Below, piece after piece: positions 1 through 8,481 of a stretch of 64,000 bases of DNA. Each line of letters opens with the position of its first letter. Position 1 is the stretch's first letter. The notes below the pieces were generated by a model. It made no database searches. It saw only the letters and a list, made by a program, of their open reading frames with translations, and was not told where the DNA came from. A program made the translations under genes and the position numbers. Source of the DNA: JAPUDS01 sp964536265 (GTDB taxonomy: Bacteria; Patescibacteriota; Saccharimonadia; Saccharimonadales; Saccharimonadaceae); NCBI GenBank assembly GCA_964536265.1, contig CAZHVV010000003.1, positions 1 to 64,000 of the forward strand, read 5' to 3'.

Positions 1-2
1 GA

Positions 3-470
3 ACACTTACCTACATCGAGGGTTTCACGACAAACCCTTACGCGACTATCGAACCGACATACAACTGTACGACTGCGTTGACTGTGAATTATAAATTACC
101 ATACTATTCAATCTATTTTGTGCGTGATAACACGTTATACCGTCGCACTGTGACCGATACCTCAACCGCACTCTGTAACGGCCCGCAACGTCAAAAACAA
201 TCATGCCCTCGAGAAGATGTAACTCCTGCCAGTAACTGCCAAGCGTACGACGAAATACTTGCCGAAAATGTCAGTGGGTTCCGTGTTACTTATTATCAGC
301 AGGAGGACACCCCTACGCCAACCTTTACCGACCTTGACGTGTATAACGGAACTGCAGTCACTGACTTTGATACCGTTGACAACATACTTATCACTATTTC
401 GATGAGCGAAAAATCAGCCGGAAAACCAATCACGAGTGAATTATCTACAAGAGTACGTAGGATTAACTAG
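3..470 (+). CDS. Prepilin-like (PilW-like) protein, 5' end outside window
   Basis: The reading frame is open to the left window edge (first complete codon at base 3), so only the last ~155 residues are seen; the true start lies upstream. The visible part is polar and rich in Thr, Asp and Tyr, with scattered Cys residues, and ends in a basic STRVRRIN tail. Such tails are common in PilW/PilV-type minor pilins, whose final strand often reads TRVRxRN. The next gene, a clear prepilin, begins 1 bp after this stop, so the two are cotranscribed. The N-terminal methylation motif that would prove the assignment lies outside the window. The minor-pilin role is therefore inferred from tail and context. 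Confidence 0.55.
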   Translation, partial: TLTYIEGFTTNPYATIEPTYNCTTALTVNYKLPYYSIYFVRDNTLYRRTVTDTSTALCNGPQRQKQSCPREDVTPASNCQAYDEILAENVSGFRVTYYQQEDTPTPTFTDLDVYNGTAVTDFDTVDNILITISMSEKSAGKPITSELSTRVRRIN

Positions 471-471
471 T

Positions 472-2214
472 ATGAAAAAACTTCGACAAAATGGTTTCGC
501 AATGCCAATTGTTATCATCGTTGCATCAGCACTCATCGTTATGGTGCTCGCTATTATGCAATCTGTTGCCTCTATGCGAACATATACCCTCCGTCAGTAC
601 TATACAAAGCTTACACAAGAGGCCGCTGAAGCTGGTTCAGTCTACGCATCGGCATGCCTCGAAGTAAATGGTCGCGTCCAAACATGGGGTAATACAAGCA
701 GTGATTATCTTTCACCTACTAGTGATTGCAACGGTGATGCATTAGGTTACAGCTCAACAGGATATGTCGCGTCATATGGGGCTATAAAAACGCGTTTCGA
801 AATTGGCAATGTTGACTTTTCTACTACTGGGAGTATTCAACTCTCGCCTCGTGGCATTGGTGAACTCCGTGTAGGTGGAGGAACAACAATCGGACAAAGC
901 TACACGGAAACGATGAAGAAAACGATTACTTGGGTATCAAATCTACAAGCGAGCCGTTCCGTCAGTGGCTCATATCGCACATGTGCGATTGTATCGGGAG
1001 CGGTCTATTGCTGGGGGTACAATGCTCGCGGTCAACTTGGCAACGGACAGTCAACAGGTGGTAACCCCGAAAATGCGTCGACAGCTGACAGCCTCACGCC
1101 AGTGAAGGTGCGGCAAGAAAGCGGAGTTCTTGCTGGAAAAACTGTTATGGATATATTTGCTGCTCAATTTCACAACTGCGCACTAACGTCTGAGGGTAAG
1201 ATGTATTGTTGGGGGTATAACGCCAGCGGCCAACTTGGTAACAGCTCAACAACCGACTCTTCCGTCCCTGTTCAGGTAAATGGCGCCTTAGCTGGTAAAA
1301 CTGTTACGGCAATAGGTGGGACTGGCAATACGTCCTGCGCAATCGCAGAGAGCAAAATCTACTGCTGGGGAGATAACTCATCTGGTACAGTCGGCGCTAA
1401 CACGACGACCTCGTACTACACTACTCCTACGCTCGTCGCAGCTACGGGTGCCGCAAATGAATTGTCCACTACCTATACAGCAACAGATTTATCGACCAGC
1501 GGTAGTCGTTCGAGAAATATGTGTGCCATAGTCAGTGGAAAAGCGTACTGCTGGGGCCCAAATAATGCTGGTCAGATTGGTGATGGAACAACAACGTTGC
1601 GTCGCCTTCCGAGAAAGGTCGTCGATACTGGTGTCTTGAGTGGTAAAACTGTGACGGCAATATCTCAAGAGGGCTACCCGAATGTCGGTGATAGCGCATT
1701 TCCCCACACATGTGCTGTGGCAAATGGTACAGCCTACTGTTGGGGTGAAAATGTTGCAGGTCAACTTGGACGCGCAGCTGGCAATACAACAGATTCGAGT
1801 ACACCAGTTGCAGTCTTTGCGACGGGAGCATTGAGTGGTAAAACTGTCCTGGACGTTGCTGCTGGACTACGCCACACGTGCGCGCTCGCAAGCAATAACC
1901 AGGTCTATTGTTGGGGAGCGAACAGTAATGGTGTCGTGGGTGATAACACAACATCAACTCGATACGTACCTGTCGCGGTGTATCAAGAGGCGAATATACT
2001 GCTGGGTGCAACTGTGACAAATATTGGTGCAGGGTCAAACCGTGGCTGCGCAGTCACGAGCACCGGTAAAACCTTCTGTTGGGGCAATAACGCTCAAGGA
2101 CAAATTGGAGATGGGACAAGTGCAATAAACTGTCCAGTAGGTAACTGCTCGTATAGGATTAAACCGACAGAGTCATATTTCTTGCGACCAAAAAACAATG
2201 AATATATCTACTGA
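472..2214 (+). CDS. Prepilin-like protein with seven RCC1-type repeats
   Basis: A start at ATG 472 gives about 580 residues beginning MKKLRQNGFAMP. This is a short basic leader, a G|F cleavage site and a ~22-residue hydrophobic helix, as in PilX-type prepilins; the usual Glu at mature position 5 is not obvious. Residues ~175-570 hold seven repeats, each with a (Y/F)CWGxNxxGxxG signature, the hallmark of RCC1/BLIP-II beta-propeller blades. Seven blades would close one propeller. The model is a membrane-inserted or pilus-incorporated stalk with an exposed propeller, plausibly a pilus tip adhesin. It follows the preceding pilin-like gene by 1 bp. Its last 7 bp overlap convergently with glyA. The RCC1 call is strong; the pilus-tip role is inference. 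Confidence 0.8.
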   Translation: MKKLRQNGFAMPIVIIVASALIVMVLAIMQSVASMRTYTLRQYYTKLTQEAAEAGSVYASACLEVNGRVQTWGNTSSDYLSPTSDCNGDALGYSSTGYVASYGAIKTRFEIGNVDFSTTGSIQLSPRGIGELRVGGGTTIGQSYTETMKKTITWVSNLQASRSVSGSYRTCAIVSGAVYCWGYNARGQLGNGQSTGGNPENASTADSLTPVKVRQESGVLAGKTVMDIFAAQFHNCALTSEGKMYCWGYNASGQLGNSSTTDSSVPVQVNGALAGKTVTAIGGTGNTSCAIAESKIYCWGDNSSGTVGANTTTSYYTTPTLVAATGAANELSTTYTATDLSTSGSRSRNMCAIVSGKAYCWGPNNAGQIGDGTTTLRRLPRKVVDTGVLSGKTVTAISQEGYPNVGDSAFPHTCAVANGTAYCWGENVAGQLGRAAGNTTDSSTPVAVFATGALSGKTVLDVAAGLRHTCALASNNQVYCWGANSNGVVGDNTTSTRYVPVAVYQEANILLGATVTNIGAGSNRGCAVTSTGKTFCWGNNAQGQIGDGTSAINCPVGNCSYRIKPTESYFLRPKNNEYIY

Positions 2215-3485
2215 TCGCTTGGCAGCGGAAATTGTAACGCAAAAGCTTCGACTTCTTTTCGAATAGTCGAGAGTGCCTTCTCATCCTCACGGGCATCGAG
2301 TGCTTGCTTCATCCACTCAGCAACTCGTACCATATCTGTTTCCTTTAGCCCACGCGTTGTCATTGCGGGAGTGCCAAGACGAATACCACTAGGCCGGAAT
2401 GGCGGAAGCGGATCGTCAGCAATTGCGTTCTTATTCAAAGTTAGTCCGACGGCATCAAGTGCGGTTTCAGCAACATTACCATCAATTCCAAAACTACCGT
2501 ACACATCGACGAGTATTAGATGGTTACTCGTTCCACCAGTCACAAGCTTAAAGCCTCGTTTCATTAGCTCATCGGCTAACACAGCAGCGTTCTTCACAAT
2601 TTGTTGTGCGTAGAGTTTGAAGTCTGGTTGCAACGCCTCACCGAATGCCACAGCTTTTGCGGCAGTATTATTCATATGTGGACCACCTTGCATACCCGGG
2701 AAAACTGCCCTATCAATCAATGTTGGGATATTCTCGAGTATTTTTTCTGGTGCTTTTAACGGATTCGAAACGATGCCTTTTGACAATATGAGCCCACCAC
2801 GTGGACCACGCAGTGTCTTGTGTGTTGTCGTTGTGATGACATGAAAACCATAGTCGAAAGGATTCTTCGCGACACCACCTGCTATAAGCCCTGCTATGTG
2901 CGCCATATCTGCCATCAGAAGTGCTCCAACCTCTTTTCCGATAGCCGCAAATTTTTCATAGTTGAGCTCTCGTGGATACGCCGAAAAACCTGCCAAAATT
3001 ATTTTGGGTTTATGTTCGAGTGCCAAAGCACGCAACTCATCGTAATCAATCTCGCCAGTCGATACATCTTTCATCTTGTAGCGGATAAAGTTATACAGCT
3101 TTGCACTTCGCGTCACTGGCGCACCATGCGTCAAATGACCTCCGTGACTAAGATCCATAGCAAGAACAGTGTCACCTGGCTCGAGCCAAGCACTGTACAC
3201 TGCCTCGTTCGCTGGTGCACCGGAATGTGGTTGAACATTGGCGTGATCAGCGTTAAACAGTTGTTTTGCTCTGTCAATCGCGAGCTGCTCTACTAGGTCA
3301 GTGAATTGCTGACCACCATAATATCGTTTTCCTGGGTAGCCTTCAGAGTATTTATTGGTAAAAACGCTACCAAGTGCATCAAGCACGTCGCGACTGACAT
3401 AGTTTTCACTTGGTATCAGTTCGAGCCCTTTTCGTTGTCGATCGGCTTCTTTTTGCATCAAATCTGCAACTGTCACGTCTTTCAT
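2208..3485 (-). CDS. glyA: Serine hydroxymethyltransferase
   Basis: PLP enzyme interconverting serine and glycine with transfer of one carbon to tetrahydrofolate, cytosolic. About 425 residues from ATG 3485, normal for the bacterial family. An SD-like GAGGGGAG lies just upstream, so I prefer this start to an in-frame one 18 codons earlier. Family motifs are plain: the LIPSENYVS substrate segment (~23-31), YPGKRYYGG (~50-58), the cofactor aspartate region MADMAHIAGL (~191-200), and the Schiff-base Lys ~223 in TTTTHKTLRGPRGG. The gene converges on and slightly overlaps the RCC1 prepilin gene. Upstream it is divergent from the HTH-MurA gene. Confidence 0.97.
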   Translation of the reverse strand: MKDVTVADLMQKEADRQRKGLELIPSENYVSRDVLDALGSVFTNKYSEGYPGKRYYGGQQFTDLVEQLAIDRAKQLFNADHANVQPHSGAPANEAVYSAWLEPGDTVLAMDLSHGGHLTHGAPVTRSAKLYNFIRYKMKDVSTGEIDYDELRALALEHKPKIILAGFSAYPRELNYEKFAAIGKEVGALLMADMAHIAGLIAGGVAKNPFDYGFHVITTTTHKTLRGPRGGLILSKGIVSNPLKAPEKILENIPTLIDRAVFPGMQGGPHMNNTAAKAVAFGEALQPDFKLYAQQIVKNAAVLADELMKRGFKLVTGGTSNHLILVDVYGSFGIDGNVAETALDAVGLTLNKNAIADDPLPPFRPSGIRLGTPAMTTRGLKETDMVRVAEWMKQALDAREDEKALSTIRKEVEAFALQFPLPSDQ

Positions 3486-3588
3486 GGCATGTCTCCCCTC
3501 GTTATTACCTCTTATTATAATACTCTCCGCCCATAACAAAAAACGTACTGATTTTTACGTCATTTTATATTGAAAACATCTGTTTTTA

Positions 3589-3606
3589 TATATCGTATAT
3601 GATATA
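3589..3606. promoter_or_regulatory. 18-bp near-palindrome upstream of HTH-MurA, candidate operator
   Basis: The sequence tatatcgtatatgatata matches its reverse complement at 16 of 18 positions. It overlaps the probable -10 of the gene that starts at 3615 and encodes an N-terminal XRE helix-turn-helix. Position and symmetry suggest autorepression; binding is not shown. Confidence 0.45.
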
Positions 3607-3608
3607 CT
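3603..3608 (+). promoter_or_regulatory. -10 box TATACT, leaderless promoter
   Basis: TATACT ends 6 nt before ATG 3615 and there is no SD sequence, so transcription would begin at or next to the start codon. Confidence 0.55.
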
Positions 3609-3614
3609 TTCGAT

Positions 3615-5132
3615 ATGTCATACAAAGAACGTCTCGGACAGTTAATCCACGAAAGCCGCGTGAGCCGTGGCATGACTCAGAGTGAGCTCGCCACTGCTCT
3701 CGGCACCAGTCAAAGCGCCATTAACCGCATAGAAAAGGGTGGACAAAACGTCAGCCTTGAGATGCTTGCACGTATCAGTGAGGTGCTCTCGAGCAATCTT
3801 ATATCATTCAATATCAGTGGTGCAAACCTTGAAATTCATGGTGGTAAAAAGCTCTCCGGTGAGATAGAGGTTAAAACAAGCAAAAATGCCGCAGTCGCCC
3901 TACTCTGTGCTAGTTTATTGAACAAAGGCACGACAACACTACGTCGAGTCCCCCGTATTGAAGAGGTGAATAGGATTCTTGAAGTACTGCACAGTATTGG
4001 CGTGAAAACGCGATGGCTTAGTAACAGTAACGACCTTGCTATCACCCCTCCCGCACGGTTGCGACTTGATAAGATTGATGTCGAAGCAGCGAAAAAGACA
4101 CGAACAATCATCATGTTCCTTGGTCCTTTGCTTCATCAGTACAAAAAATTCGAACTTCCATTCGCAGGTGGCTGTAGCCTCGGTACACGCACCGTTGAAC
4201 CCCACATGGTTGGACTTGCCCCTTTTGGCTTAGGAGTTACAGCAAAATCCGATAGTTATGCAGCAGTATCTTCACCCAAATTACCTGAAAAAACTATTGT
4301 TCTCACTGAGCGCGGCGATACGGTGACAGAAAACGTTATCATGGCAGCAGCTCTATCACCCGGCACAACTGTTATACGCAACGCCAGTCCAAACTACATG
4401 GTGCAAGACGTTTGCTTCTTCCTCGAAAAACTCGGTGTCACAATTGAAGGTGTTGGTACAACAATACTGCACATCACTGGGCTCAAAGAGATTAAGAAAA
4501 ATGTTGAATATACACTAAGCGAAGACCCAATTGAAGCAATGAGCTTCATAGCGGCAGCCCTAGTCACTGACTCAGAAATTACTATCCGACGCTCACCAAT
4601 TGAATTTTTGGAGCTAGAACTTGCGATTCTCGAACAGATGGGAATGCAATATGAGCTTAGCGCGGAATATATGGCGCATAATGGTCAAACTCGACTTGTC
4701 GATATCGTCGTTAAACATTCGAACCTTGTCGCACCAAAAGACAAACTTCACCCGCTCCCCTTCCCTGGTGTAAACATAGATAATTTACCGTTTCTCGGTC
4801 TCATTGCAACTGTTGCGAAAGGTCGTACGCTCGTGCACGACTGGCTCTATGAAAACCGAGCAATCTATTTCCTTGAGCTAACAAAACTCAATGCAACCGT
4901 TGAACTACTTGACCCACATCGCGTCTACATCGAGGGACCGACGCGCTGGAAACCAGCTGACATCGTCGCACCTCCCGCCCTTCGTCCGACAGTTGTCGTC
5001 CTACTTGCTATGATGGCTGCGCCTGGCGTGTCACACTTACGAAATGTGTACCAAATCGATCGTGGATATGAACAGCTTGCAACTCGACTTAACGAGCTCG
5101 GTGCAAGTATCCGTCCGTTTCGAGATATCTAG
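3615..5132 (+). CDS. murA: UDP-GlcNAc 1-carboxyvinyltransferase with N-terminal XRE helix-turn-helix domain
   Basis: First committed step of peptidoglycan synthesis: transfer of enolpyruvate from PEP to UDP-GlcNAc. The protein has 505 residues against ~420 for ordinary MurA. The surplus is an N-terminal HTH_3/XRE domain (~5-60, with GMTQSELATALGTSQSAINRIEKG). The MurA part (~70-505) keeps the substrate-binding Lys-Asn pair in KTSKNAAV (~87-94) and the fosfomycin-target catalytic Cys (~187) in GGCSLGTRTVEPH. The fused DNA-binding domain and the near-palindrome at its promoter suggest that wall-precursor synthesis and autoregulation are coupled. It overlaps the convergent sortase gene by 4 bp at the 3' end. 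The MurA identity is secure; the regulatory role is inferred. Confidence 0.93.
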   Translation: MSYKERLGQLIHESRVSRGMTQSELATALGTSQSAINRIEKGGQNVSLEMLARISEVLSSNLISFNISGANLEIHGGKKLSGEIEVKTSKNAAVALLCASLLNKGTTTLRRVPRIEEVNRILEVLHSIGVKTRWLSNSNDLAITPPARLRLDKIDVEAAKKTRTIIMFLGPLLHQYKKFELPFAGGCSLGTRTVEPHMVGLAPFGLGVTAKSDSYAAVSSPKLPEKTIVLTERGDTVTENVIMAAALSPGTTVIRNASPNYMVQDVCFFLEKLGVTIEGVGTTILHITGLKEIKKNVEYTLSEDPIEAMSFIAAALVTDSEITIRRSPIEFLELELAILEQMGMQYELSAEYMAHNGQTRLVDIVVKHSNLVAPKDKLHPLPFPGVNIDNLPFLGLIATVAKGRTLVHDWLYENRAIYFLELTKLNATVELLDPHRVYIEGPTRWKPADIVAPPALRPTVVVLLAMMAAPGVSHLRNVYQIDRGYEQLATRLNELGASIRPFRDI

Positions 5133-5779
5133 AGCTTCTCAATTTTCGGGGTACCGTCTTCTTGCCATGCAACCGTACCAATTGGCTCTGCAATAACTAC
5201 CTCACGACCATCTCGAGCACCTGAAAGTTCACAACTGTACATAGTCAGTTGGTTATCTTTGGTACGTGCCTCTATCTCGACCGCAGTCGCCGGTACAATG
5301 CTCTTAGACACGACCTTATATGCATATCGCACCCCAGCATAATCAACATAGAGCTGATCACTGACACTCACTTTGTCGATATGATAAAACGGTGATTTTT
5401 TACGTGTTTCCGCAGGCGTTAAACCCATCGTAAAACGGTGTGCAGCGAGAACGTAGTTGCCCCCATCTTTTGGGTTGCCACTAGCTGGTGAGCGATGTAT
5501 AGCACCTTTGTCGAGTGCGGCAGCTTCATTACCATTGATTTCCACTATGGCAACATCGACGTTTATTTGTGGGATGTAGAGACGATCACCACCAACCATA
5601 GGCTTCGTAGCGACAAGCTTTTTGGCAGTTGCATCACTTGAAATGGTCGTATCCGGTATAGCAGGAGCAAGGGAGGTGACAAGTATATACACGCCCATGA
5701 GTAGTGTCACACTCGCAAGAATAACCGGCCAGCGCCGCTTTTTCTGTTTCTGAACGCCTTCGTGATAGGTATATCGCAT
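5129..5779 (-). CDS. Sortase (class E/F-like)
   Basis: Membrane-anchored cysteine transpeptidase that cleaves a C-terminal sorting signal and joins surface proteins to the wall. It has 216 residues with an N-terminal basic stretch (KKRR) and one membrane helix (~17-38), followed by the sortase barrel. The catalytic triad is visible: His ~114 in AAHRF, Cys ~183 in TMYSCELSG and Arg ~192 in DGREVV. No substrate gene is adjacent; the only clear sorting-signal protein in the window sits beside the second sortase near 20-22 kb. The -10-like TACAAT ends 9 nt before the ATG, so the mRNA is probably nearly leaderless. Confidence 0.88.
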   Translation of the reverse strand: MRYTYHEGVQKQKKRRWPVILASVTLLMGVYILVTSLAPAIPDTTISSDATAKKLVATKPMVGGDRLYIPQINVDVAIVEINGNEAAALDKGAIHRSPASGNPKDGGNYVLAAHRFTMGLTPAETRKKSPFYHIDKVSVSDQLYVDYAGVRYAYKVVSKSIVPATAVEIEARTKDNQLTMYSCELSGARDGREVVIAEPIGTVAWQEDGTPKIEKL

Positions 5780-5852
5780 GTGCTTTCTATTGTAGCAACC
5801 TTGGGCGTTTGGACAAAGTCGCCTCTGCTTGTTACAATAGTCCTGCTCTTTG

Positions 5853-5929
5853 GCGAATATAGCTCAGTTGGTTAGAGCGCTGGATTGTGGTTCCGGAGGT
5901 CGTGGGTTCGAGCCCCATTATTCGCCCCA
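5853..5929 (+). tRNA. tRNA-His (GTG)
   Basis: Cloverleaf with anticodon GTG in the loop ATTGTGG and T-loop TTCGAGC. The extra 5' G pairs with C73 (the tRNA-His G-1:C73 identity element). CCA is encoded at 5927-5929. Confidence 0.95.
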
Positions 5930-5933
5930 AGTA

Positions 5934-5962
5934 AAATACCCTGCTTTAGTAGGGTATTTTAT
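5934..5962 (+). terminator. Intrinsic terminator after tRNA-His
   Basis: Inverted repeat AAAATACCCT / AGGGTATTTT around a short loop, followed by a T-rich run. It starts a few bases after the tRNA 3' end. Confidence 0.75.
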
Positions 5963-5981
5963 TTGGGACGTGTGTTAGTAA

Positions 5982-6016
5982 AAGTAACAGCCGCGTAGCG
6001 TGGCTGTTACTTTTTT
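5982..6016. terminator. Second terminator-like hairpin
   Basis: Arms AAGTAACAGCC and GGCTGTTACTT enclose a 9-nt loop and run into TTTTTT on the plus strand. It could act as a backup terminator after tRNA-His. Confidence 0.65.
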
Positions 6017-6040
6017 GTTGCTTATTAGTTTGGGTTTTTC

Positions 6041-6074
6041 CGTCCGGACCTGCGCGTATGAGCAGGTCCGGACG
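6041..6074. repeat. Perfect 13-bp inverted repeat, no T-tract
   Basis: Arms cgtccggacctgc and gcaggtccggacg flank an 8-nt loop. The arms are GC-rich and end without a U-run on either strand, so a standard terminator is unlikely. It may be a structured RNA end, a protein-binding palindrome or a mobile-element remnant. Confidence 0.6.
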
Positions 6075-6283
6075 TAGTGTGAAAATTGGAGAAACCGTGA
6101 ATTGCTGAGAATGTTTTTTTAGGCCAGCTCATACCCCGTCTACATAAAACACCCTCTCACGGGTGCCAAAATTGTCAATAACCTATCCTACAAAGCCATT
6201 GACTATCTGGCATGCCCTCTCATATTGTATGTCTTTCGTCAATTAACCACAAGTATTTTTATTGTATTACCGTCAAATAGTAT
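6075..6283. other. Gene-free stretch between hairpins and tRNA-Arg
   Basis: I see no protein or recognisable RNA gene here. The only structure is a small stem CACCC/GGGTG at 6150-6165, which is followed by TTTT when read on the minus strand. That would place a weak terminator ~120 nt downstream of the minus-strand tRNA-Arg, and the RNA between could be a processed tail. Confidence 0.4.
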
Positions 6284-6360
6284 TGGTACCCCGGGTAGGA
6301 CTCGAACCTACGACCAAACGGATAGAAGCCGCTTACTCTAATCCACTGAGCTACCGGGGC
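6284..6360 (-). tRNA. tRNA-Arg (TCT)
   Basis: The reverse strand folds into a cloverleaf with acceptor GCCCCGG/CCGGGGT (G1:U72 wobble). The anticodon loop CTTCTAT gives anticodon TCT, the T-loop is TTCGAGT, and 3' ACCA is encoded. Confidence 0.93.
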
Positions 6361-6400
6361 ATAAACTACCAGTGACATATTTATTTTAACAGATGATGCG

Positions 6401-6406
6401 TATAAT
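6401..6406 (+). promoter_or_regulatory. -10 box TATAAT, leaderless promoter for the P-type ATPase
   Basis: A perfect TATAAT ends 7 nt before ATG 6414. An upstream in-frame ATG at 6393 would lie 5' of the transcription start, so 6414 is the better start codon. Confidence 0.65.
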
Positions 6407-6413
6407 AGACCTT

Positions 6414-8350
6414 ATGCAAAAAATATCCTCTTTCTTTAAACATTACCCTGACTTTGCCTCAACAATCCTCGTAGCATTCATTGTTACTGGCGCCTTCTTC
6501 ACAAACCAAGGCAACTTCGGTAATGGGCTAATAGTTGGATACAGCGCTATCATTGGCCTAAAACTCTTAATTGGCATGATAAAGGAACTCCTTACTGGAA
6601 CCTATGGAGTTGATATTCTCGCAGTTGCCGCTATTGCATCGACGATTGCAGTTGGTGAATACTGGGCGACACTCGTTATCGTTCTTATGATGACAGGTGG
6701 TGAAGCTCTGGAAGATTTCGCTGGACGACGAGCAAAAGCTGAATTAACAGCACTACTTGAGCGTGTACCGACAATTACCCACAGACAGAATGCCGCCGGC
6801 AAACTCGAAGATATACCTATAGCAAATGTGCTTGAAAACGATGAACTTATTATCAAACCAGGCGAGATTGTACCTGTTGACGCTGTTATTTTAGAAGGTG
6901 CATCGTTCATTGACGAATCATCTCTCACTGGGGAAAGTGTGCCTGTTGAAAAGAATCCTGGTGACGAGCTTCTGAGTGGTTCTATCAATGGTGAAGCAGT
7001 GTTAACTGTTCGCGCGCTGCGAACGGCAGAGAACAGCCAATACGCGCAGATTGTTGAACTCGTGAAAGCTGCTGGCTCGACGCAGGCACCATTTGTACGA
7101 CTTGCCGACCGCTACGCTGTGCCATTTACTGCCATTGCGTTTACTATTGCTGGTGTCGCGTGGTATCTCAGTCGAGATGCTGTGCGGTTCGCAAATGTGC
7201 TGTTCGTTGGTAACATATGGCCGCTGCTGCTTGTCGCGGCAATCCCCATAATCTCCGGTATAACCTCACCTTAAAAACAAGGTATACTCGCGAAACAGAG
7301 CGCAGGTCCCNNNNNNNNNNTATGAGCCGAGCTGCAAAACACGGTATCATCATGAAAAGTGGCGCCGTACTCGAGAAAATAGCCCGAGTCAAAACCGCCG
7401 CCTTCGACAAAACCGGCACTCTCACACAAGGATTGTTAAGTGTTAGCTCTATACACCCTGAAAAACACATTAGCGAAACTGAGTTGCTTGCACTTGCTGC
7501 CAGTGCTGAGTTAGTTTCGGCACATATCATGGCAGAAACGCTTGTCGCCGAAGCGAAAAACCGTAGTATTTCGCTACTCGATACATCAGACAGTCGCGAG
7601 ATAACTGCCCAAGGGGTTTCGACAACTATAGACGGCCAACCTATTCTTGTTGGTAAGATGAGCTTCCTTACTGACATGGGTGTCACCGTTCCCCCTCAAA
7701 TCAAGTTACATGCGAGTACTGCTGTCTATGTTGCACGAGACGGAGAGTTTATCGGCTCAATCACACTTGCTGACACGGTACGCGAAAACTCGAAAAATAC
7801 CCTTGAAAAACTGTCTACACTTGGTGTTAAATATAGCCTCATGTTGACTGGTGACAACCGTCAAACTGCTGAGAAAATTGCTGCAGAGATTGGAATCTCT
7901 GATGTTCGGGCTGAATGTCTTCCGAAAGACAAGGTTGAAGCTATCATGTCATTTCCTCACCGTCCCGTCATGATGACTGGTGATGGTGTGAACGATGCGC
8001 CAGTACTCGCTGCAAGCGATGTTGGTGTTGCTATGGGCGCACGAGGCGCAACAGCTGCAAGCGAGTCGGCAGACGTTGTTATATTACTCGACGATATCAG
8101 TCGCGTTGCACGCGCCGTGGAAATCGCACAACATACTATTCGTATCGCAAAACAAAGTATCTATATCGGCATTTTCATTAGTGTTATACTCATGCTCACC
8201 GCCGCAACCGGCGCAATCCCCGCCGTTGTTGGCGCAGGTTTGCAAGAGGTTGTTGATGTCATTGTTATCATCAACGCCCTGCGTGCACATGGCACCTGGC
8301 GCAAAGTAACTCGTGTCGAAACAGCAAATCATATTCAACCAGCCGTTTAA
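6414..8350 (+). CDS. P1B-like heavy-metal P-type ATPase, interrupted by an assembly gap
   Basis: ATP-driven cation pump. Removing the artefact at 7259-7320 gives one continuous protein of about 624 residues, joining ..ISG to MSRAAKHG.. exactly as in the family. Motifs: actuator TGES (~172-175), phosphorylation site DKTGTLT (~311-317), MLTGDN, and hinge GDGVNDAP. No N-terminal metal-binding (HMA, CxxC) domain is present. Two diagnostic residues are unusual. The transmembrane TPCP/CPC position reads NIWP (~267-270), so the usual Cys ligands are missing. The nucleotide-domain HP dipeptide reads HI in SAHIMAE. The ion transported therefore cannot be inferred from known P1B classes. The neighbouring arsR operon is separate. 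Confidence 0.85.
7259..7320. other. Assembly gap (10 N) plus ~50 bp of probably spurious contig end
   Basis: The P-type ATPase frame runs to ATC TCC GG at 7258 and resumes in frame with T ATG AGC CGA at 7321. The bases TAT occur at both edges (7259-7261 and 7321-7323). The intervening bases 7262-7310 add a stop codon and match no ATPase sequence. The simplest reading is that the two contigs abut at TAT and the inserted segment is assembly noise. Confidence 0.7.
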
Positions 8351-8355
8351 TCTGA

Positions 8356-8361
8356 TATAAT
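8356..8361 (+). promoter_or_regulatory. -10 box TATAAT of tRNA-Gly
   Basis: TATAAT lies 11 nt upstream of the mature tRNA-Gly 5' end. Confidence 0.6.
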
Positions 8362-8372
8362 GATTTCCGCCT

Positions 8373-8447
8373 GCGGGTGTAGTACAACGGTTAGTATGCA
8401 AGTTTTCCAAACTTGAGACGTGAGTTCGACTCTCTCTACCCGCACCA
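8373..8447 (+). tRNA. tRNA-Gly (TCC)
   Basis: Cloverleaf with acceptor GCGGGTG/TACCCGC (one G:U), anticodon TCC in the loop TTTCCAA and T-loop TTCGACT. CCA is encoded at 8445-8447. Its 3' third is duplicated, in rearranged form, just downstream. Confidence 0.94.
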
Positions 8448-8452
8448 GCGAA

Positions 8453-8479
8453 AGAACCGGCCTTTAGTGCCGGTCTTTT
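8453..8479 (+). terminator. Terminator after tRNA-Gly
   Basis: Stem ACCGGC/GCCGGT with a 7-nt loop followed by CTTTT. It begins within 10 nt of the tRNA end. Confidence 0.7.
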
Positions 8480-8481
8480 CG

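Noticed and set aside
7217..7321. Separate start of a second ATPase gene after the N gap
   Set aside because: The downstream piece begins in the middle of the conserved ISG-MSRAAKHG segment. The simpler view is one gene broken by assembly.
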